A stretch of DNA of 33,864 nucleotides from NCBI GenBank assembly GCA_964347415.1, contig CAYFYJ010000012.1, forward strand, positions 1-33,864, read 5' to 3'. The notes under the pieces were generated by a model. The model saw only the letters and a list, made by a program, of their open reading frames with translations. It searched no databases and was not told the origin of the DNA. Source of the DNA: CAYFYJ01 sp964347415. Its GTDB lineage: Archaea; Aenigmatarchaeota; Aenigmatarchaeia; CG10238-14. Below, in pieces: positions 7,150 to 15,361 of this stretch (within the stretch, counting starts at the first letter, position 1; the number at the start of each line of letters is the position of its first letter). A program made the position numbers and the translations under genes.

Positions 7150-8496
7150 ATGACTGATTGGTGGATTAATTTTGTTGAAAAGCAGGATTCTGATGTTGCT
7201 GAAGCTATCAAAAATGAATTGAAAAGAAAAAGATTCGGATTGGAAATGATACCTTCTGAGAATTTTGTTTCTACTGCTGTTTTTCAGGCTTTAGGCAGTG
7301 TAATGACCGATAAGTATTCCGAAGGATACCCACATAAAAGATACTATGGTGGTAATGAGTTCATTGATGTGGTTGAAGACATAGCGATAGAACGTGCCAA
7401 AAAATTGTTCGGAGTACCACATGCCAACGTTCAACCTTATTCTGGAAGTCCTGCTAATCAGGCCGTATACATTGCTATCTGTAAACCTGGCGATGCTATA
7501 ATGGGTCAAAGCCTGCCAGATGGCGGACATCTAACACATGGATGGAAAGTTAATTTTTCCGGGATGTTCTTCAACAGCGTTCAGTATCATGTCAAGTCTG
7601 ATGGTTACATTGATTTTGATGAGGTTAGAAGATTGGCCAAAGAACATAGGCCAAAACTCATATGGTGTGGTGCAACTGCCTATGCAAGGGAATTCCCTTT
7701 CGAAGAATTTGCTGAGATTGCTAATGAAGTTGATGCTTACTTCGCTGCTGATATCGCTCACATAGCTGGATTGGTAATTGCAGGTGTCCATAAGAGTCCT
7801 GTTCCTCATGCGCATGTTGTCACGACTACTACTCACAAAACTTTGCGTGGCCCAAGAGGAGCTATAATAATGGTTACTAAGAAAGGATTGGATAAAGACC
7901 CTGAACTCGCTAAGAAAATAGATAAAACAATCTTTCCTGGTCTACAGGGTGGGCCACATGATCATCAAACAGCAGCAATTGCTGTGGCTCTGGGCGAGGC
8001 CATGAAACCAGAATTTAAAGAATATGGGAAACAGATTGTTAAGAATGCGAAAGCTTTGGCCAAGAGATTGATGGAAAAGGGAATAAAACTCGTTTCTAAT
8101 GGAACAGACAATCATTTGCTGTTGATAGATTTAACTCCGTTTGGCAAAGGAAGAGGGTTATTCGTTCAAGATTCATTAGACCTGGCCGGAATTACTGTTA
8201 ATAAGAATACAATTCCTGCTGAACCTTCCTCTCCGTTCTATCCAAGTGGTATCCGTTTAGGAACACCTGCTTTAACTACAAGGGGGATGAAAGAAAAAGA
8301 AATGGAGTTGATTGGGGATTGGATCGTTGAAATCATCAATGAAGTTAAAAATTATGAGATGCCTGATGACAAGGAAGCAAGAAAAGAGGCTATAGAAAAG
8401 TTCAAGAAAGAGATTGAACAGAATGAAAAAATAAAAAGGATCAAACAAGAAATAGTAGAATTGTGTAAAAGATTTCCTTTGTACCCTGATTTGTAA
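7150..8496 (+). CDS. glyA: serine hydroxymethyltransferase
   Basis: Converts serine and tetrahydrofolate to glycine and 5,10-methylene-THF, so it supplies both the glycine used by PurD and the one-carbon unit used by FolD, PurN and PurH. It shows LEMIPSENFVS near the N-terminus, YYGGNEFID, PYSGSPANQAVY, and the PLP lysine Lys230 in THKTLRGPRG. The ATG at 7150 (448 residues) is chosen over 7120 because MTDWW fits the family start and GGGGTG lies 5 bases upstream. The cofactor could be folate or a methanopterin; the folate enzymes beside it favour folate. Confidence 0.95.
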   Translation: MTDWWINFVEKQDSDVAEAIKNELKRKRFGLEMIPSENFVSTAVFQALGSVMTDKYSEGYPHKRYYGGNEFIDVVEDIAIERAKKLFGVPHANVQPYSGSPANQAVYIAICKPGDAIMGQSLPDGGHLTHGWKVNFSGMFFNSVQYHVKSDGYIDFDEVRRLAKEHRPKLIWCGATAYAREFPFEEFAEIANEVDAYFAADIAHIAGLVIAGVHKSPVPHAHVVTTTTHKTLRGPRGAIIMVTKKGLDKDPELAKKIDKTIFPGLQGGPHDHQTAAIAVALGEAMKPEFKEYGKQIVKNAKALAKRLMEKGIKLVSNGTDNHLLLIDLTPFGKGRGLFVQDSLDLAGITVNKNTIPAEPSSPFYPSGIRLGTPALTTRGMKEKEMELIGDWIVEIINEVKNYEMPDDKEARKEAIEKFKKEIEQNEKIKRIKQEIVELCKRFPLYPDL

Positions 8497-8627
8497 ATCC
8501 TATTTAACGTTAGTAACAACAAAATCAAAAATAATGTAGTCGCCTATTTCTGATGAAGATTTAGGAATAATCTAATCCCGTTAAATTATATTCATTTATC
8601 ATAAGACCGACAGAACGAAAGAAAAAA

Positions 8628-8637
8628 GTTTATAAAG
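8628..8637 (+). promoter_or_regulatory. TATA-like box for the 97-residue membrane protein
   Basis: TTTATAAAG-type box centred about 27 bases before the GTG at 8659, implying a leaderless transcript that begins at the GTG. Confidence 0.5.
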
Positions 8638-8658
8638 ATTGATTAGTAAGATGAATAT

Positions 8659-8952
8659 GTGTCAGAGTTTACTCCAATCTTCTCATTTATTGGACTCTCA
8701 TTATTTACTTATATAATAGCAGACTTTTTAATGGAAATATTTCTAAAAAATATAAGAAACGTAGGAAGACCCACACGTAAATTCAATTTTGTGGCACTTG
8801 TTTTTTCTTTACTTGTAAACCAATTTACAAATAACTGGTTACAAGCGAATATCTCTACTTTTATCATAAACAATCAATTAAACCCAGATATAGCTTATCT
8901 AGCGTTGATTGGAATATGTTATTATGCAGCAAAAAGTCGTAGGATATTATAG
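8659..8952 (+). CDS. small membrane protein, unknown
   Basis: 97 residues, with hydrophobic segments at about 7-28, 46-54 (weaker) and 75-91, and a basic loop between the first two. The start is GTG: no in-frame ATG is nearby, and the TATA-like box sits at leaderless spacing. The two ATGs just upstream (8651, 8657) are out of frame. It ends 7 bases before the YggS-type gene, so the two are probably one transcript. No family recognised. Confidence 0.6.
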   Translation: MSEFTPIFSFIGLSLFTYIIADFLMEIFLKNIRNVGRPTRKFNFVALVFSLLVNQFTNNWLQANISTFIINNQLNPDIAYLALIGICYYAAKSRRIL

Positions 8953-8959
8953 GTATAGT

Positions 8960-9616
8960 ATGATAGACATAGAACAAAATTTAAAAAATGTTAAAGAAAG
9001 AATTACAAAATCGGCGTTAAGAGTATACAGACACCCTGAAAACATAAAATTAATTGCCGTAACCAAGACTTTTCCTGTTGATACTATCAAGAAGGCAATC
9101 GACTTAGGTATTAATTCGATAGGAGAAACAAAAGTCCAAGAAGCAAAGAAGAAATTTGAAGAAATAGGAAGGAAAGTTGAATGGCACATGGTTGGTCATC
9201 TACAGAGTAATAAAACAAAAGATGCTGTCAAAATCTTTGATGTCATTCACTCGATCGACAGGATGAAAATCGCCAAGAAACTCAGTGATGAATGTCTTGG
9301 ATTGAACAAAAAGATGCCAGTCTTAGTCGAAGTAAACCTAACTGAGGATAAGTTTGGAGTTAAACCGGAAGAGATAGTTGAATTCGTTAACGAGATTAAA
9401 AAACTAGAAGGGATTGAAATCGAAGGATTGATGACCATAGCTCCCCTTGTTGAACCAGAAGAGACAAGACCTCATTTTAGAAAGTTGAAAGAATTAGCTT
9501 TAAAATGTAAATTAAAAGAATTATCTATGGGAATGAGTAATGATTTTCAGGTTGCGATAGAAGAAGGAGCAACTATGATAAGGATTGGTACTGCCATATT
9601 CGGGGAAAGAAAATGA
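8960..9616 (+). CDS. yggS: YggS/PROSC-type PLP homeostasis protein
   Basis: A single-domain fold-type III PLP-binding protein (218 residues) thought to buffer or deliver PLP; it has no known catalysis. The PLP lysine is Lys36 in IAVTKTF, the same position as in E. coli YggS. HMVGHLQSNK, VNLTEDKFG and LSMGMSNDFQVAIEEGATMIRIGTAIFG are all family signatures. The start at 8960 is chosen because the longer frame from 8909 overlaps the upstream membrane-protein gene. Its placement one gene away from glyA, a PLP enzyme, fits a supporting role. The family is mostly bacterial and eukaryotic, so acquisition by transfer is possible. Confidence 0.88.
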   Translation: MIDIEQNLKNVKERITKSALRVYRHPENIKLIAVTKTFPVDTIKKAIDLGINSIGETKVQEAKKKFEEIGRKVEWHMVGHLQSNKTKDAVKIFDVIHSIDRMKIAKKLSDECLGLNKKMPVLVEVNLTEDKFGVKPEEIVEFVNEIKKLEGIEIEGLMTIAPLVEPEETRPHFRKLKELALKCKLKELSMGMSNDFQVAIEEGATMIRIGTAIFGERK

Positions 9617-10446
9617 TAATCGACGGGGAAAAAATTGCTGGAGAAATTAGACAAAGTTTGAAAGAACGAGTTAAAAGACTAAAGAACATACAGCCAACAT
9701 TAGCCATAGTTTTAGTCGGAGAGAGACAAGATTGCAAGATTTACGCAGATAGCAAACAAAAAGCATGTGAAGAATTAGGAATTACATCCAAGTTACATAC
9801 TTTTCCTGAGAATGTTGAACAAGAAAAATTAATCAATCTCATTGAAGATCTAAGTAATGATGATTCAGTTCATGGGATTATCGTTGAGATGCCCTTACCA
9901 AGTCATCTAAATGAAAAATTGGTTCTGAGAGCAATTTCGCCTGTGAAAGACGTTGACGGTCTGAACCCAATAACCGTCGGTAATATATTAATCGGTAATG
10001 AATTTCTAGCTCCTGCTACACCAAAAGGTATAATAAGGATTCTAGAGAAGATGAACATTCATGTAGAAGGAAAAGAAGTAGTGATAATAAACAACAGTAA
10101 TGTGGTCGGTAAGCCTTTGGCTTTAATGTTAACGAACAGGTTCGCGACTGTCACGATTTGTCATGTTAAAACAAAAGATTTGAAAGCACATACGTTAAAG
10201 GCTGATATTCTGATTACTGCTGTGGGAAAACCAAATTTAATTAAGAAGGATATGATCAAGAGAGATGCTGTAGTTATAGATACCGGGATTGTACGGGTGA
10301 ATGATAAGATTGTGGGAGATGTTGATTTTGACAATGTTAAAGACGTAGCTTCTCATATAACTCCTGTACCTGGTGGGGTTGGACCAATGACCGTTGCAAT
10401 GGTTTTGGAGAATATTCTGATAGCTGCAGAAAATACAATTATTTAA
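9613..10446 (+). CDS. folD: methylene-THF dehydrogenase/methenyl-THF cyclohydrolase
   Basis: Oxidises 5,10-methylene-THF and hydrolyses methenyl-THF to 10-formyl-THF, the donor for PurN and PurH. 277 residues, usual length. Tyr44 and Lys48 (YADSK) match the catalytic pair, and DVDGLNP and PVPGGVGPMTVAMVLEN are conserved. Departures: the family Gln in the xQLPLP motif is Glu92 (VEMPLP), the CTP of PCTPxG is ATP, and the cofactor loop reads NNSNVVGKP instead of GxSxxVGxP. Its ATG overlaps the stop of the YggS gene (ATGA), so translation is probably coupled. With GlyA it forms a local serine-to-formyl-THF route. Confidence 0.92.
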   Translation: MIIDGEKIAGEIRQSLKERVKRLKNIQPTLAIVLVGERQDCKIYADSKQKACEELGITSKLHTFPENVEQEKLINLIEDLSNDDSVHGIIVEMPLPSHLNEKLVLRAISPVKDVDGLNPITVGNILIGNEFLAPATPKGIIRILEKMNIHVEGKEVVIINNSNVVGKPLALMLTNRFATVTICHVKTKDLKAHTLKADILITAVGKPNLIKKDMIKRDAVVIDTGIVRVNDKIVGDVDFDNVKDVASHITPVPGGVGPMTVAMVLENILIAAENTII

Positions 10447-10469
10447 TTTTAAACTCATCGTATAGATTT

Positions 10470-11273
10470 ATGAATCAAAAACTGCTATTCGATCCAAAAC
10501 AAAAAAGATCGATGCGTGTAGCCTGTTTTATGTCTGGTTCTGGAACTAACGTAAGGAAAATAATCGAACACCAAACCAATCTAGAGAGAGAAATGGGTAG
10601 AGCACCTTATGAGGTTGTACTGATATTCACTGATAATCCAGAAAAAAGCAATGCTAGGATTATTGCTGAGGAATATGAGATTCCTTTGGAGTTCAACGAT
10701 ATCAAAAAATTTTATGAAGGGAAGAGTATTAAAAATATGAAAACTAGGGAAGAGTTCGATGAAAAAACTCTAGGTCTAATTGCACCTTATAAACCGGATA
10801 TCATTGCACTGGGGGGTTATGCGTGGTGGATGACAAAACCAATTTTATCTACTTACATAGTTGTCAATGTTCATCCTGCAGATCTATCTGCTAAAGAAAA
10901 GACTGGTAAAAGAAAGTATATTGGTTTACATCATGTACCTCCAATGAAAGCTATTCTAGCCGGGGAGAAAAATCTACATTCGAGCACTCATATATGTACA
11001 GAAAAAAAAGATGGTGGACCGATTCTAGTCATTTCTAAACCATTACAATTAGAATTACCATATGGAATAACTCTGGAAGACCTGAAAAGACCTGAGAACA
11101 AACAATTTTTGATAAAATTGTGCAAAGAACATCAAGATAAATTGAAGAGGATTGGGGACTGGCAGATATTTCCTTTGACTCTTCAATGGGTTGCTGAGGG
11201 TAGGTTTGCGATTGATTATAGAATGAATGCGTACTTTGATGGGACATTAATTAAAGATGGATATAGACTGTAA
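10470..11273 (+). CDS. purN: GAR formyltransferase-like protein (formyl-THF dependent)
   Basis: The predicted third purine step, GAR plus 10-formyl-THF to FGAR. It has the formyltransferase fold: MSGSGTN near the N-terminus (phosphate binding), NVHPADLS with Asn133 and His135 matching the catalytic Asn-x-His, and KKDGGPIL with Asp181 matching the catalytic Asp. It is longer than usual PurN (267 against roughly 200 residues), with extra sequence at both ends and an insertion before the His motif. The ATG follows an AT-rich TATA-like run by about 23 bases. No PurT is seen in the window, and the position between folD and purH supports the assignment. A related hydrolase or transferase remains possible. 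Confidence 0.78.
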   Translation: MNQKLLFDPKQKRSMRVACFMSGSGTNVRKIIEHQTNLEREMGRAPYEVVLIFTDNPEKSNARIIAEEYEIPLEFNDIKKFYEGKSIKNMKTREEFDEKTLGLIAPYKPDIIALGGYAWWMTKPILSTYIVVNVHPADLSAKEKTGKRKYIGLHHVPPMKAILAGEKNLHSSTHICTEKKDGGPILVISKPLQLELPYGITLEDLKRPENKQFLIKLCKEHQDKLKRIGDWQIFPLTLQWVAEGRFAIDYRMNAYFDGTLIKDGYRL

Positions 11274-11311
11274 CCGCTTCAAACTTAAATTTTTTCTCAA
11301 CCAATTATTTT

Positions 11312-11321
11312 AGGTTGGGGT
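11312..11321 (+). promoter_or_regulatory. AGGTTGGGGT leader element before purH
   Basis: Identical to the element before glyA and also ends 6 bases before the start codon (ATG at 11328). Confidence 0.45.
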
Positions 11322-11327
11322 CTTTTA

Positions 11328-12866
11328 ATGCTGAAACGTGCATTGATTTCTGTTTATGATAAGACGGGTGTTGTCGAGTTTACCAGAGAACTCAACGAAT
11401 TGGGCATCGAAATCATAGCATCAGGCGGGACAGCCAAACTATTGCAAAAAAATGGAATACCAGTTAAACCTGTTTCTGATGTGACCAAATCCCCAGAAAT
11501 GCTGAATGGGAGAATTAAAACACAACATCCCTCGATCCTTGCCGGTATCTTAGCTTTGCGTGAAAAAGAAGAACACTTGAAAGAACTTGAAGAACATGGT
11601 ATAAAACCGATAGATATAGTCGTTTTCAATTTCTATCCTTTTGAGGAAATTATCAAGAAGGAGAAACCCGACTTGAAAGAAGTCTTAGAGAATATAGACA
11701 TCGGTGGTCCTTCAACTATAAGAGCGGCAGCAAAGAATTTTGAGAATGTAGTCGTTATCGTCAATCCTGAGAGATACAATCAAGTTATAGAAGAAATGAA
11801 AAAGACCGGGGATGTGAGCAAAGAAACTCGCTCTATGCTATCAGTAGAGGCCTTTAAACGGACAGCAAAGTATGATTGGGCTATTCAAAATTTTTTAGAA
11901 AAAAGATTGAATTATTTTACAAGTTTCCCTAAGACAATAAACTTGGAATACAAGAAGATAATGGATTTGAGATATGGGGAAAACCCGCATCAAAAAGCAG
12001 CTTTATACAAGTACATGGACACGAATGAAACTACTGTTATCAATTCTGAACAATTATCCGGTAAAAAATTATCATGGACCAACATCTTGGATTTGTATAG
12101 TGCTCTAGAACTGGTTAAAGAATTCGAAGAACCGACTGTCACGATCATAAAACATACTAGTCCTTGTGGTGCAGCATGCGGTTCAACATTATTCGATGCT
12201 TTTGAGAAGGCTTATGCATCTGATCCCATCTCTGCTTATGGCGGGGTTGTTGGGATCAATAGAAAAGTTGATCTTGATACTGCCAAGAGAATGGCACCTG
12301 CACATTTCGATTGTATAATTGCTCCGGATTTTGATGAAACTTCTATAGAACATCTGAAACAAAGAAAAGCATTGAGGTTATTGAAGACTGGAACGTTTTC
12401 TGAAGTGAAGAGAAACCATGTAGACATGGCAAAGGTGGCTGGGGGTTTGATGATCCAAGAACATAATATTCTTGGAGTTAATGATTTGAAAGTCGTCACT
12501 GAGGTTAAACCAACACCCGAACAAATAGATTCTTTATTGTTTGCGTGGAAAGTTGTGAAGTATGTTAAATCCAATGGGATAGTGTTAGCGAAGAAAAAGA
12601 GAACTGTTGGAATAGGTTTAGGACAGACAAGCAGGGTTGAGGCCGTGAAAACTGCTATTTACAAATCAAAAGGAGAAGCAAAGGGAAGTGTTATGGCATC
12701 AGATGGTTTCTTCCCGTTCCGAGATTCGATTGATAAGGCGGCGGAAGCAGGTATAACCGCGATAATTCAACCTGGCGGTTCTAAAAGAGACCCAGAAGTC
12801 ATAGCTGCTTCGAACGAACACAAGATATCTATGGTATTTACTGGAATAAGATGTTTCAGGCATTAA
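11328..12866 (+). CDS. purH: bifunctional AICAR formyltransferase/IMP cyclohydrolase
   Basis: The last two IMP steps: AICAR plus 10-formyl-THF to FAICAR, then ring closure. 512 residues, full length. The N-terminal MGS-like cyclohydrolase domain has ALISVYDKTG, SGGTAKLL, KTQHPSILAGIL and NIDIGGPSTIRAAAKN. The C-terminal transferase has the catalytic Lys275-His276 in IIKHTSPCGAACG, SDPISAYGG, and the terminal FFPFRDSID, IQPGGSKRDPEVI and VFTGIRCFRH. Both activities appear intact. This is the bacterial and eukaryotic type; many archaea use PurP and PurO instead, and a PurP-like gene also exists in this window. It overlaps the convergent cofE-like gene by 4 bases at the 3' end. Confidence 0.96.
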   Translation: MLKRALISVYDKTGVVEFTRELNELGIEIIASGGTAKLLQKNGIPVKPVSDVTKSPEMLNGRIKTQHPSILAGILALREKEEHLKELEEHGIKPIDIVVFNFYPFEEIIKKEKPDLKEVLENIDIGGPSTIRAAAKNFENVVVIVNPERYNQVIEEMKKTGDVSKETRSMLSVEAFKRTAKYDWAIQNFLEKRLNYFTSFPKTINLEYKKIMDLRYGENPHQKAALYKYMDTNETTVINSEQLSGKKLSWTNILDLYSALELVKEFEEPTVTIIKHTSPCGAACGSTLFDAFEKAYASDPISAYGGVVGINRKVDLDTAKRMAPAHFDCIIAPDFDETSIEHLKQRKALRLLKTGTFSEVKRNHVDMAKVAGGLMIQEHNILGVNDLKVVTEVKPTPEQIDSLLFAWKVVKYVKSNGIVLAKKKRTVGIGLGQTSRVEAVKTAIYKSKGEAKGSVMASDGFFPFRDSIDKAAEAGITAIIQPGGSKRDPEVIAASNEHKISMVFTGIRCFRH

Positions 12867-13633
12867 TTTTTCTTGATTTTTTCTGAATAAACACTTGAGA
12901 ATAAACATTCATTCGGTGGAAAAGAAGTAGAAGTTTTAGAAGGTTGATCAGTTAATTCAATCTGTGTATTTCTAATCAAAACAGCCGGTATTTGTTCGTT
13001 AGTCTCACCCATGACCACTACAGCAGCTGAAGCCAAACCATCAGCAACGGCTCTTTGAGTTATTCTCGTCGTCTTACCGAATAAATCTGGTTTTCCTCTC
13101 TCATCTATGACAGCATCGAAACCAGAAGTGGCAAGAGCAAAACCAGTAGTACCAGTCCTTAAAGGACTGCAATGCGAATCGGATATTATCACACCGATAT
13201 TAACGTTTAACCTTTTTTTGAATTCTTTTCTGATATTGTCTGCAGAAAGAGAAGGATTCTTAGGCCAGAGTATGGCATGATCTTCTGGGGCATTGGAATG
13301 ATCCACACCAGCATTTGCAATAAACATGTTATTTTTCATCGTGAGTATGGCATGTTTAACCCCGCCAAATATTTTATCCGCCTCTTTTAAGACCAATTCT
13401 ACGAAACCAGGCTCCAGGTCATATTTTTTTGCCAATAATTCAGCTTTTTCGGATGGTTTTACTTCTTTGTAGTTGACGATTCTCCCTTCTGATTTCGCCA
13501 CAACTTTTGAAGAGATGACTAATATATCCCCATTTTTTGGCTCGAGTTTCTTTTTTTGCATCGAAAATATCAATATCTCGATTAAATTATCGTTCGCCTG
13601 AATTATTGGAGTTTTTATGGGGAACAATTGCAT
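12863..13633 (-). CDS. cofE: CofE-family gamma-glutamyl ligase (F420 or folate)
   Basis: 256 residues of the F420-0:L-glutamate ligase family (COG1478): ILVISSKVVAKSEGRIV, FIANAGVDHSNAP, GVIISDSHCSPLRTGTTGFALA and AVADGLASAAVVVMGE. The canonical activity is GTP-dependent addition of glutamate to F420-0. From family knowledge, CofE relatives in Chlamydia (called FolC2) replace folylpolyglutamate synthase. Here no F420 gene is visible and the neighbours are folate enzymes, so folate glutamylation is a fair alternative. It is the only minus-strand gene inside the 4.2-20.3 kb block. A TATA-like GTTTATTTCG (13666-13657) sits about 27 bases before its ATG, and the divergent MFS gene starts 47 bases away. 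Confidence 0.8.
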   Translation of the reverse strand: MQLFPIKTPIIQANDNLIEILIFSMQKKKLEPKNGDILVISSKVVAKSEGRIVNYKEVKPSEKAELLAKKYDLEPGFVELVLKEADKIFGGVKHAILTMKNNMFIANAGVDHSNAPEDHAILWPKNPSLSADNIRKEFKKRLNVNIGVIISDSHCSPLRTGTTGFALATSGFDAVIDERGKPDLFGKTTRITQRAVADGLASAAVVVMGETNEQIPAVLIRNTQIELTDQPSKTSTSFPPNECLFSSVYSEKIKKN

Positions 13634-13680
13634 AATAAAACCTACATGTGAATTAACGAAATAAACATTTATCTATTTTA

Positions 13681-14829
13681 ATGTTCAAACTAACCCCTAT
13701 GGATGAAACTAAAGGCAGACTATTTTCAGGAGCTGGATTTGGATTTTTTCACACAATGCTGATGGCATTCTCCATTATAGTCCCAGCGTTCTATTTTTCC
13801 TCGCTCGATATCACGATCGTGACTTATGGCTTTCTCTTGACGATAGGTGATTTCTTCTCTTTCTTGTTGAAACCTTACCTCGGTCATCTGACAGATAAAT
13901 ACGGGGAGAGAAGGTTTTTACTGGCTTGCACATTTCTATTCTTTATCTCGCTCTTTTTAATCGGTTTTACTGATTTTTTGCCCGCGATAGTGTCTCTAAA
14001 GATAATCTCTGCTGTAGCCAGTGCGCTTCTCTATGTGTTAATCATAATTTATGGTCTTAGAAACGTAAACAAAAACCCGGATAAAAAAGTTGGGACATTT
14101 GGAGCGATAAAAGAAAGTGGCTGGATACTCGGGCTGTTGATACCAGGATTGGTAATGGACACGTTCGGAATAAGCACAGCTTTCTATCTCATATTCATAA
14201 CGGGTATTGTTTGGATTTATTTCATGTACAAATTGACAAAAAAATATAGATACAGACCTAAAATTAAAATCAAAGCATCCTTTGCCTTTATTCAAAAAAT
14301 CCCACTTTTAATTGTTCTTAAGACTATGGATTTGGCTGTTTTCACTGCATTCCTGTTCTTCTTCACTAGATATGCTCTTCAATCCTTGGGACTGAGTCCC
14401 AGTATAGTCTCGATAGTAGTGGTTGCAGAAGTTGTATTTTTTGCCCTAACTCAATATCTTGTCGGAAGGATTTCTAACAAATCAAAAAGGAAATACTGGG
14501 TTCCTGCTTGTATAATTTGTCATTTAATTGGGATTATGATTATGTTGAATGCTTTGAGTTTGCCGTACTACTTCTTAGCGGCTATTTTGTTCGGTGCGGC
14601 AGGAGGATTCATAGACGTTTGGTTGTTCTCCAAGATTAGTGAATCGGTTAAAAAATATGACAAAGGCTTAGTCTATGGAACTTTTGGATGGAGTTATGAT
14701 TTTGCTACGATAGTAGGTGGACAGATACCTGTTATCTTTGTCATGTTTGGTCTAAATCAGTTTGCTTCCATGTTCGTGTTTCCTTGTTTGATGATAATTG
14801 CTTATTTGTTGAGTAAGAAAAAACAGTAA
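13681..14829 (+). CDS. MFS transporter
   Basis: 382 residues, about 11-12 hydrophobic segments. Between the second and third helices lies GHLTDKYGERRF, the classic MFS loop motif (G-x-x-x-D-[RK]-x-G-x-[RK]-[RK]). The central loop around KKYRYRPKIKIK is strongly basic, as expected of the cytoplasmic linker. Substrate unknown; its place inside the purine cluster makes a nucleobase, nucleoside or folate-like substrate worth considering, but nothing in the sequence proves this. Divergent from the cofE-like gene and 43 bases before purS. Confidence 0.8.
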   Translation: MFKLTPMDETKGRLFSGAGFGFFHTMLMAFSIIVPAFYFSSLDITIVTYGFLLTIGDFFSFLLKPYLGHLTDKYGERRFLLACTFLFFISLFLIGFTDFLPAIVSLKIISAVASALLYVLIIIYGLRNVNKNPDKKVGTFGAIKESGWILGLLIPGLVMDTFGISTAFYLIFITGIVWIYFMYKLTKKYRYRPKIKIKASFAFIQKIPLLIVLKTMDLAVFTAFLFFFTRYALQSLGLSPSIVSIVVVAEVVFFALTQYLVGRISNKSKRKYWVPACIICHLIGIMIMLNALSLPYYFLAAILFGAAGGFIDVWLFSKISESVKKYDKGLVYGTFGWSYDFATIVGGQIPVIFVMFGLNQFASMFVFPCLMIIAYLLSKKKQ

Positions 14830-14872
14830 ATCTATTTTAATTTCTTCATTCTATTACTACATAAGTGATATC

Positions 14873-15361
14873 ATGGTTTGGTTAGTTGAAGTTGGTTATA
14901 GGGATAAAGTTACTGATCCTGTCGGTTTTTTGATCAAAAAAGAAATTGAAGATTTAGGGATAAAGGGAGTGGAAGAAGTAAGATCTTTCAGTACTTACGG
15001 TATTACAGGGGAAGTTTCAGAAGGAGAGTTAGAAAGAATAGGCCAGGAACTTCTCCATGATAATCAAACACAACACTTTGGTTTACACAGGAAGGTCATA
15101 GATAAAACTTTGAGTAATCTGGAATCACCAAAAGGCTGGTTAGTAGAAATAACCCTTAAAGCGGGAGTAACAGATGCTGTAGGCATGAGTACTTTAAATG
15201 CTATAGAAATCTTAGGAGTCGAAGGTATCAGAAACGTCAGAACTGGCGAGAAATATCTAATCCTTGGCGATATATCAAAAGAAACTATAGACAAAATCTG
15301 TCGAGCAGTTCTATTAAACCCACTGATTCAAGATTACAGCTACCATAAAATTGGTGACTGA
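14873..15361 (+). CDS. purS: FGAM synthase PurS subunit, tandem duplicated
   Basis: PurS is normally about 80 residues and bridges PurL and PurQ in the FGAM synthase complex. This protein has 162 residues with two PurS domains: residues 1-75 (WLVEVGYRDKVTDPVGFLI, IKGVEEVRSFSTYGI) and 83-162 (WLVEITLKAGVTDAVGMST, VEGIRNVRTGEKYLI). PurS works as a dimer, so a covalent tandem may replace it. The ATG follows GTGATATC, a GGTGAT-type ribosome-binding site, and purL starts on the base after the stop codon. Confidence 0.9.
   Translation: MVWLVEVGYRDKVTDPVGFLIKKEIEDLGIKGVEEVRSFSTYGITGEVSEGELERIGQELLHDNQTQHFGLHRKVIDKTLSNLESPKGWLVEITLKAGVTDAVGMSTLNAIEILGVEGIRNVRTGEKYLILGDISKETIDKICRAVLLNPLIQDYSYHKIGD

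Noticed and set aside
8540..8600. CTGATGA word in the glyA downstream gap as a C/D sRNA
   Set aside because: No matching D box at the right distance; the gap is otherwise plain AT-rich DNA.
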